In this document: piece by piece, positions 6,077 to 10,759 of the stretch | Numbering within the stretch: position 1 is the stretch's first letter | Layout: each line of letters begins with the position of its first letter | NCBI GenBank assembly: GCA_964512995.1 | Contig: CAZELM010000078.1 | Coordinates: 1-10,759 of the forward strand | DNA length: 10,759 nucleotides | Direction of reading: 5' to 3' | Origin: CAZELM01 sp964512995 | GTDB taxonomy: Bacteria > CSSED10-310 | Notes under the pieces: model-generated | Told to the model about the DNA's origin: nothing | The model's input: only the letters and a program-made list of their open reading frames with translations | Databases searched by the model: none | Position numbers and translations under genes: made by a program

Positions 6077-8175
6077 CGATCCATTTCGGATTTCAGAATT
6101 TCAGTCTGGAGCGATGGGATATCCGCCCGTACAGCTTTGACTTCCCACCAGAATGCCTGCTGGGGATTGGCATCATCCACTCCCAGAACCGTAAATTGAC
6201 CATTGACAATCCGGGTAGCCGCGAGGTTGCTGATCGGATGTCCCCGTTCGGCGATGGGAGTCAGGATCACGGAGCGGTTTTCCTTCTGTGTCAGTTTTTC
6301 GAAATACTCCGGGAGCTGAATGACGGCCGACCCATTCTCCAGGCGGGACTCTCCCCGATAAAATACCGCATTTTCCGGTCCTTCAATGGATGCATGGACC
6401 AAATACATGGTGTCCGGCTCCAGCGGATGGTCGATCATGAAGTTTTTCGATGTGCCGTAGATAGCGCCACTAACCCGCAGATCGGGAGTCGGACTGGTTC
6501 CATACCCATTTCCGGCTGCTTCCAGATAGAGCGTTCCCTGGCGGTATCGTAACTGATGAGCGATCACACCGTGATGATGCAGGAACAGAGTGGCCTGACC
6601 GTTGGTTGCCGTCGGATCCGAACCGCCCAATTCAAGGCTGTAGGCATCGATATTGGCTGTGGCTGTTCCATACCCTCCGGAAAGCAGTTTATTCGTTCGG
6701 ACGAACGCATTGGAGTCGATCAGCATGGCAGTGGTCGGTGTCGCTCCCTGAGCATTTCCGACACGGAAAGCAGCTCCGGCAAATACATTGAATTTCATGC
6801 CGTCCCAGGATCCTTCCCCGTCCAGGTTCTCATAATTGTTGTAAATGGAATGGTTGGGATCATTGCAGCAACCGGAGAAATGAAGCCATCCGCGGTTAAT
6901 TTCCACACCATTGTCCGCAGTGGAATTATCCAGACTGATACTGCCGAGGACCTGCAGTTGGGTTGCCGGCGATGATGTGGCAATTCCGACTTTTCCGGTA
7001 TCATTGCGATAAAACATGTTGGCTCCGGCAGCAGATCCGGCATTGTTGTAAACAAACTGCTTATCTGATCCGGCCACTGGTCCAGGAGGTCCTTCTTCAC
7101 CTTGGGGACCCGCGGGACCCTGGATTCCCGGATCGCCTTGCAGACCAGTCGGACCTATGGGACCCTGCTCTCCCGGGATTCCCTGCGGACCGGTCGGACC
7201 TGTCAAACCCTGGATTCCCGGTTCGCCTTGCGGACCAGTCGGACCCATCGGACCCGGTTCGCCTGGGATTCCCTGCGGACCCGTGGGACCTGTCAGACCC
7301 TGGACACCCGGTTCGCCTTGCGGACCGGTCGGACCCACCGGACCCGGTTCGCCTGGGATTCCCTGTGGACCCGTGGAACCTGTCAGACCCTGGATCCCCG
7401 GTTCGCCTTGCAGACCAGTCGGACCCATCGGACCCGGTTCGCCTGGGATTCCCTGCGGACCCGTGGGACCTGTCAAACCCTGGATCCCCGGTTCACCTTG
7501 CGGACCAGTCGGGCCTATCGGACCCGGTTCGCCTGGGATTCCCTGCGGACCCGTGGGACCTGTCAAACCCTGGATCCCCGGTTCGCCTTGCGGACCAGTC
7601 GGACCCATCGGACCCGGTTCGCCGGGGATTCCCTGCAGACCCGTGGGACCTGTCAAACCCTGGATTCCCGGTTCGCCTTGCAGACCAGTCGGACCCATGG
7701 GACCGATCAGGCCAGTGGGTTCTCCGAGCCATTCTCCAGCGGAATTTATCACGAGCCCGTATCCGTCTATGCTGATGCTTTGCGGATGGATCGCCTGATC
7801 GAATACATCTCGGGCATTCAACGCCTGACCCACACTGGACAGGGGTTGTCTGGGAAGCAGGGACTCTCCCTGAAGCGTGATTTCCAGCCAATAGCTCCCA
7901 TCAAAAGATAGATCGATGGGTGTATGATCACCCAGCATGACATGGAACAGACCATCCGTCACCGTAACTCCGGATTGAATCTCCGACCAGACAGCGTTGC
8001 CACTGGTTTCGGCATCATAAAGTGTGAACGTGAAATCGTATTCTCCGGTGAGCGGTGTTCCCGATGAATCCTGCAGATGCCCCTGATAACTGATCTGCTG
8101 AGGAACCGCAGCACAAACAACTCCCAAAGTTATCCATGCAATGAAAATTGTCAAAAAACTGAATGTACGATTCAT
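6073..8175 (-). CDS. Exported collagen-like fibre protein with KNF-IDHP tail domain (700 aa)
   Basis: The ATG is preceded by GGGAGG (8184-8189) at 8 nt. Residues 1-22 are a Sec signal peptide (hydrophobic core 6-20, cleavage near Ala22/Ala23; Cys21 is not in a lipobox). Residues 24-121 match a common exported N-terminal domain: ISYQGHLQDSSGTPLTGEYD, LYDAETSG, VTDGLFHVMLG, then SSVGQALNA. Residues 155-366 are uninterrupted Gly-X-Y collagen, with six 30-residue units (158-337) and a diverged seventh. A short bridge (FVYNNAGSAAGANMFYR, 374-390) leads to repeats typical of tail-fibre or adhesin shafts (GKVGIATSSPATQLQVLG, 394-411). Residues 577-680 are the KNFMIDHPLEP ... HASIEGPENAVFYRG ... VIQLPEYFEKL domain found near the ends of phage-tail and bacterial surface fibres. 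I infer a trimeric rod on the cell surface or secreted. It ends without a recognisable sorting tail or S74 peptidase. It has its own promoter at 8226-8254. Confidence 0.93.
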   Translation of the reverse strand: MNRTFSFLTIFIAWITLGVVCAAVPQQISYQGHLQDSSGTPLTGEYDFTFTLYDAETSGNAVWSEIQSGVTVTDGLFHVMLGDHTPIDLSFDGSYWLEITLQGESLLPRQPLSSVGQALNARDVFDQAIHPQSISIDGYGLVINSAGEWLGEPTGLIGPMGPTGLQGEPGIQGLTGPTGLQGIPGEPGPMGPTGPQGEPGIQGLTGPTGPQGIPGEPGPIGPTGPQGEPGIQGLTGPTGPQGIPGEPGPMGPTGLQGEPGIQGLTGSTGPQGIPGEPGPVGPTGPQGEPGVQGLTGPTGPQGIPGEPGPMGPTGPQGEPGIQGLTGPTGPQGIPGEQGPIGPTGLQGDPGIQGPAGPQGEEGPPGPVAGSDKQFVYNNAGSAAGANMFYRNDTGKVGIATSSPATQLQVLGSISLDNSTADNGVEINRGWLHFSGCCNDPNHSIYNNYENLDGEGSWDGMKFNVFAGAAFRVGNAQGATPTTAMLIDSNAFVRTNKLLSGGYGTATANIDAYSLELGGSDPTATNGQATLFLHHHGVIAHQLRYRQGTLYLEAAGNGYGTSPTPDLRVSGAIYGTSKNFMIDHPLEPDTMYLVHASIEGPENAVFYRGESRLENGSAVIQLPEYFEKLTQKENRSVILTPIAERGHPISNLAATRIVNGQFTVLGVDDANPQQAFWWEVKAVRADIPSLQTEILKSEMDR
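7165..7704 (-). repeat. Six 90-bp tandem repeats encoding the collagen stalk
   Basis: Six in-register 90-bp units encode residues 158-337 of the collagen-like protein, 30 residues each, beginning GP(M/I/V)GPTG(L/P)QGEPG and ending GIPGE(P/Q). A seventh, diverged unit continues to 7075 and switches to GPAGPQGEEGPPGP. Unit differences are few (M/I/V at the third residue, L/P at the eighth, single changes such as P to S and I to V). The nucleotide identity makes copy-number change by slippage or recombination likely, and would change stalk length in steps of 30 residues without shifting the frame. Confidence 0.95.
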
Positions 8176-8225
8176 ATCAATTTCCTCCCCTGATAGAATG
8201 AAAAGATGGACGTATTACGGGAACG

Positions 8226-8254
8226 ATTATATTTCAGGGAGTTAGAGTCGTCAA
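8226..8254 (-). promoter_or_regulatory. sigma70-type promoter of the collagen-like gene
   Basis: Read on the minus strand, TTGACG (8249-8254, five of six consensus bases) is separated by exactly 17 bp from a perfect TATAAT (8226-8231). Transcription would begin near 8219 and leave a leader of roughly 45 nt carrying the GGGAGG ribosome binding site. This is the clearest promoter in the window. Confidence 0.8.
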
Positions 8255-8260
8255 ATAGCA

Positions 8261-8412
8261 GGCAGGTTTGTACAGGGGCAAGGTTGCCGGTGGTATAGGG
8301 GTTCAGTGGTATGGGGGGGCCGGGGGTATAGGGGTTCAGTGGTATGGGGGAAGGCAGGTTTGAACAGGGGTTATTATCTCGGGCAGGGGTGGATAATGGT
8401 TTCAAACCTGCC
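8261..8412. repeat. GGCAGGTTTG repeat cluster with inverted copy
   Basis: GGCAGGTTTG(T/A)ACAGGGG occurs at 8261-8277 and 8353-8369 in the same orientation. A third copy is inverted: TTCAAACCTGCC at 8401-8412 is the exact complement of GGCAGGTTTGAA at 8353-8364, so a 12-bp stem with a 36-nt loop can form. GGCAGGTTTGAAACCTGCC-type elements are familiar intergenic repeats in several bacterial phyla. The cluster fills most of the gap between the glycosyltransferase stop and the collagen-like promoter. Confidence 0.75.
8292..8350. repeat. 33-bp-period direct repeat with G-runs (G-quadruplex potential)
   Basis: A 26-nt segment (starting GGTATAGGGGTTCAGTGG) occurs at 8292-8317 and again, identical, at 8325-8350. 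The plus strand carries G-runs at 8298-8301, 8313-8319, 8322-8326, 8331-8334 and 8346-8350, with loops of 11, 2, 4 and 11 nt. This meets the usual pattern for G-quadruplex formation on the plus strand, which is the template strand for the flanking genes. A related GTACGGGG word occurs at 8430-8437 and 8458-8465, where it encodes the last residues of the glycosyltransferase. Confidence 0.7.
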
Positions 8413-8423
8413 CTTACAAGGGC
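8410..8423 (-). terminator. Possible hairpin terminator of the glycosyltransferase gene
   Basis: GCCCTT (8410-8415) and AAGGGC (8418-8423) form a GC-rich stem, 30 nt past the TAG stop on the minus strand. Only a short T-run (GGTTTG) follows, so termination here is uncertain. A weaker 5-bp hairpin (8439-8443 with 8450-8454) overlaps the stop codon itself. Confidence 0.3.
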
Positions 8424-8452
8424 GTCGGTAGTACGGGGAGGCACATAGTTGC

Positions 8453-10087
8453 CTATGGTACGGGGGGCGCAATTACCTGATATATGCCCAGGTTTTTTCC
8501 GGCGATCGCACTCTCCACGGAATCAATCTTCGACAGCGACACGCCATAGCGATCGATCAGTTGAGGGGAGCGATCCTCATGGCACACCACAACGACTTTC
8601 CGGCCTTCCCGAAGCAAGCGCGGCAATAATCCGGGAATGATTTTTCGGATCGATCCCTGGGAGTTGCTGCTCAACATCCGGGGATTCCGGAAGGGTCTTG
8701 CGGACATCTGATCGTCGGATTCCATGGGGGGCACCGAATGGGGACCCAGGAGATAATCACTGCTCCGAATATCGAACCCACTTCCCTTCAGCACCATCAG
8801 GAGAGCTGTCTGATGGGGAAGGAACACGGTCGCACCCGATGGAATCTGCGTCTCCACCCGGTTCAGCACCTCCATCTGCTTCTCATACACCTGATTACGA
8901 GCCATGATCGCATCATTCCCCGCTTTCAGATTCAAGCCGGCAGCAGCGATCACGAATACCGGAATCAACACTGTCCGCCATCGTCCCCAGAATGTACCGG
9001 AGACAAAATATGCTGCAGATGTTGTCAATAGAGGAAAAACCGGCAGATAATACCGAAGGTTGAAGTCGTGTTTGGTACCAGCAATGAACATCAGATAAAA
9101 CCCGAAAAACGGAATCCCCCAACTCCCCAGATGCAACGCCGCCCGGGGTTTCCTGATCAGCAGCCAGATCAGACCGATCGTTCCGGCAGCGGCGGTCAGA
9201 GGCAGCCCCGTCTTCTGAATCCGAACGAAAGCGCGAGGCAATGCCGCGGGGATTCGGGAGACGGACAAGGCATCTCCGGCATCGTAGTACGCATTGTACC
9301 CGCTCCGGAAGAACTCCCCGAAAATAACCTTCTGATATCCGAAATGAGCGGATGCGCCGACCCCCCACCCGGCCAGCGCTACCAGCACCATGATCACCCG
9401 CTGCCGCCACTCCCGCAAGAACGACCGGATCGATTCCGAAAGCGGGAACAGAGCCACGATCACGAGGGGCACCAGCATGAGAATGAAATCCATGCGCACC
9501 AGCAGTCCGAGTCCCCACACACATCCGCCAGACGCCACTCGAATCTTGGATGGAATCCGATGCGGCGTGACCATGAAGAGCATCCCGACAATCTGCACCA
9601 TGAACGCAAAAAGGTGGTTCATGACCATCGTGGAAAACAAGGATACCGTTGGAGAGACCGCAAACAGAACCGTACCCAGAAGCGCGACATATCTGCCAAA
9701 CCAGTTGGTCAACAGGCGGTACAGCAGCAGCACGGTGACCGGCAACACGATCAGATTGGCATTGAGAAGCGCTCTCCAACCACCGATCCAATACAGCGGA
9801 GCCAATACGAACGAGAATCCGACTGGGAGCAGCGAATACATCCGATCATGCCGTCCGGGCACACAGAATTGGCTCGCACGTCCCTCATCAAGGATATCCT
9901 GTGATGGTATGGAGAGCGATCCGTGTTCCACCAGCGTCCAGGCTCCCGTGAGATAAAACATTTCATCGACAAACCAGATGCCGGGTGAAAGGCCCTTGAG
10001 CGGGATCGTCAGGCTGATACCGACGATGATCAGCAGACCGATACCGGAGAGCCACGAGATTGAAGAATCTTTTTCCAGACATTTCAT
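8453..10087 (-). CDS. Polytopic GT-C-type glycosyltransferase, PMT/ArnT-like
   Basis: An integral inner-membrane protein of 544 residues, or 547 if begun at the upstream ATG (10094-10096). I prefer the ATG at 10085-10087: the GAGG at 10097-10100 sits 9 nt from it but directly abuts the upstream ATG. Residue numbers here follow the 547 form. About 11 hydrophobic helices lie between residues 13 and 391. The first periplasmic loop carries the Asp-Glu pair (44-45, in WFVDEMFYLTGAW) typical of GT-C enzymes, which take sugar from a polyprenyl-phosphate donor. RYYLPVFPLL (348-357) is the late-helix motif common in this superfamily. Residues 392-547 form a soluble C-terminal domain with a Rossmann-like VVVVCHEDRS (501-510). 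The acceptor is unknown: lipid, glycan or protein. The collagen-like protein next door, which is exported, is a possible but unproved acceptor. No frameshift or missing segment is visible. Confidence 0.88.
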   Translation of the reverse strand: MKCLEKDSSISWLSGIGLLIIVGISLTIPLKGLSPGIWFVDEMFYLTGAWTLVEHGSLSIPSQDILDEGRASQFCVPGRHDRMYSLLPVGFSFVLAPLYWIGGWRALLNANLIVLPVTVLLLYRLLTNWFGRYVALLGTVLFAVSPTVSLFSTMVMNHLFAFMVQIVGMLFMVTPHRIPSKIRVASGGCVWGLGLLVRMDFILMLVPLVIVALFPLSESIRSFLREWRQRVIMVLVALAGWGVGASAHFGYQKVIFGEFFRSGYNAYYDAGDALSVSRIPAALPRAFVRIQKTGLPLTAAAGTIGLIWLLIRKPRAALHLGSWGIPFFGFYLMFIAGTKHDFNLRYYLPVFPLLTTSAAYFVSGTFWGRWRTVLIPVFVIAAAGLNLKAGNDAIMARNQVYEKQMEVLNRVETQIPSGATVFLPHQTALLMVLKGSGFDIRSSDYLLGPHSVPPMESDDQMSARPFRNPRMLSSNSQGSIRKIIPGLLPRLLREGRKVVVVCHEDRSPQLIDRYGVSLSKIDSVESAIAGKNLGIYQVIAPPVP

Positions 10088-10169
10088 TTCCGGCATCCTC
10101 TATTCATAACATGTTGAGAGTGTTCCGTTCAATTCCACTATCCGATTGATATCCGATGGCTGATTACCA

Positions 10170-10200
10170 ACCTGGACAGGTAATACGCATAGTTTACCTG
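10170..10200. promoter_or_regulatory. Cluster of ACCTG half-sites upstream of the glycosyltransferase
   Basis: ACCTGGACAGGT (10170-10181) is a perfect 5-2-5 inverted repeat. A third half-site, TTACCTG (10194-10200), also pairs with CAGGTAA (10177-10183) across 10 nt. The three half-sites lie 83-113 nt before the preferred start codon, where an operator would be expected. TTGTCA (minus strand, 10208-10213) is the only -35-like word near, with a poor TATGCG 16 bp on, so a promoter is not secure. Confidence 0.4.
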
Positions 10201-10245
10201 GATTGAGTGACAAAAAATAGGTGTTTGGAGAAGTGAAGCGCAGAC

Positions 10246-10269
10246 GTCTGAACGCTGATTACACTGATT
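10246..10269 (-). repeat. Inverted, degenerate copy of the AATCAGCG core
   Basis: GTCTGAACGCTGATTACACTG and the bases to 10269 are the reverse complement of the core that recurs at both window edges, with one base missing and one changed. It lies in opposite orientation to the 133-bp array that begins about 80 nt later. The intervening bases repeat related words (AACAGATTAACAGATGG, 10271-10287). Confidence 0.7.
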
Positions 10270-10350
10270 GAACAGATTAACAGATGGAGGGATTACCGCT
10301 ATCCACTGCCACTCGCGATTCCCCATCCGCATCAACCGATGTATCCATGT

Positions 10351-10759
10351 CATCCGCTCTGTAACGGCACTCCGCCATCAGCGACATCCGTTTAATCAGC
10401 GTAATCAGCGGTTCAGGCCTTTACCCTGCAACAATCCTTTGCCAACGGTAATTTCCCTTTCGTGTCAAGCGATTATTCCAGTCCATCCGCACTGCAACGG
10501 CACTCCGCCATCAGCGACATCCGTTTTATCAGCGTAATCAGCGGTTCAGACCTTTACCCTGCAGCAATCCATTGCCAACCGTCATTTCCCTTTCGTGTCA
10601 AGCGATTATGCCATTCCATCCGCACTGCAACGGCACTCCGCCATCAGCGACATCCGTTTTATCAGCGTAATCAGCGGTTCAGACCTTTACCCTGCAGCAA
10701 TCCATTGCCAACCGTCATTTCCCTTTCGTGTCAAGCGATTATTCCATTCCATCCGCACT
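10351..10759. repeat. 133-bp tandem repeat, three copies plus start of a fourth
   Basis: Copies begin with CATCCGC at 10351, 10484, 10617 and 10750, exactly 133 bp apart; the fourth is cut by the end of the window. Copies two and three are nearly identical, and copy one is a little more diverged. Each contains CAGCGACATCCG, then the core AATCAGCGTAATCAGCGG (perfect 9-mer pair except the last base) and TTCAG, then CCTTTACCCTGCA and TTTCCCTTTCGTGTCAAGCG. A partial relative of the unit start (CCCCATCCGC) precedes it at 10321-10330. No gene is carried; the ORFs drawn through it are chance. The whole stretch 10097-10759 holds only repeats and possible control sites. Confidence 0.93.

Noticed and set aside
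6963..7911. Long plus-strand ORFs (up to 270 codons) opposite the collagen-like gene
   Set aside because: They are antisense shadows of the 90-bp Gly-X-Y repeats; the minus frame has signal peptide, ribosome binding site, promoter and recognisable domains.
8172..8444. Minus-strand proline-rich ORF (PIPLNPYT repeats)
   Set aside because: It lies in the G-rich direct repeats, overlaps the start of the collagen-like gene and would contain that gene's promoter and ribosome binding site.
10268..10537. 89-codon plus-strand ORF at the right end
   Set aside because: It runs through the 133-bp tandem repeats and has no protein-like features.
1..10759. Phage, transposon, defence or toxin-antitoxin module
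   Set aside because: No transposase, integrase, capsid, nuclease, methylase or toxin-antitoxin-like protein is readable, and no terminal inverted repeats bound a gene; the fibre-tip domain alone does not make a prophage.

Overview
The window looks like a chromosomal accessory stretch of an uncultured, free-living Gram-negative bacterium. This rests on an outer-membrane-type lipoprotein, a Sec-exported collagen-like protein, strong GGAGG-type ribosome binding sites, one clean sigma70-type promoter and a low gene density with many intergenic repeats. The protein families seen (DUF5695-like lipoprotein, collagen plus KNF-IDHP tail domain, the 229-residue helical family) are ones I associate with Bacteroidota and related or PVC-like lineages, but the sequence does not settle the phylum.

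Layout. Positions 1-904 are non-genic: two copies of an 81-bp repeat (1-160), a 21-bp minisatellite of 15.6 units (306-633), a small stem-loop and a probable promoter. One plus-strand gene follows (905-1594), a helical protein of unknown function. Positions 1595-2226 hold nothing I can call a gene. Three large minus-strand genes then fill most of the window: a 1062-residue DUF5695-like lipoprotein (2227-5415), a 700-residue exported collagen-like protein (6073-8175), and a polytopic GT-C-type glycosyltransferase (8453-10087). Between the first two lies an AT-rich patch with a short winged-helix ORF (5678-5896) and a nested stem-loop (5979-6033). Between the last two lies a G-rich repeat cluster (8261-8465) and a TTGACG-17-TATAAT promoter that serves the collagen-like gene. 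Positions 10088-10759 are non-genic: a cluster of ACCTG half-sites, then a 133-bp tandem repeat that runs off the right edge.

How the genes may work together. All three large minus-strand products are envelope or surface proteins: a sugar-binding or sugar-cleaving lipoprotein, a rod-like exported collagen fibre, and an integral-membrane sugar transferase. A surface-decoration theme is therefore reasonable. However, the gaps are 657 and 277 bp, the collagen-like gene has its own promoter, and repeats separate the genes, so this is a neighbourhood and not a demonstrated operon. I see no phage, transposase, CRISPR, toxin-antitoxin or defence system, and no tRNA or rRNA. The strongest oddities are the repeat families: one short core (AATCWGCGTAATCWGCGG) is shared by both edges of the window, and a second family resembles CACGAAG/CTTCGTG intergenic repeats.
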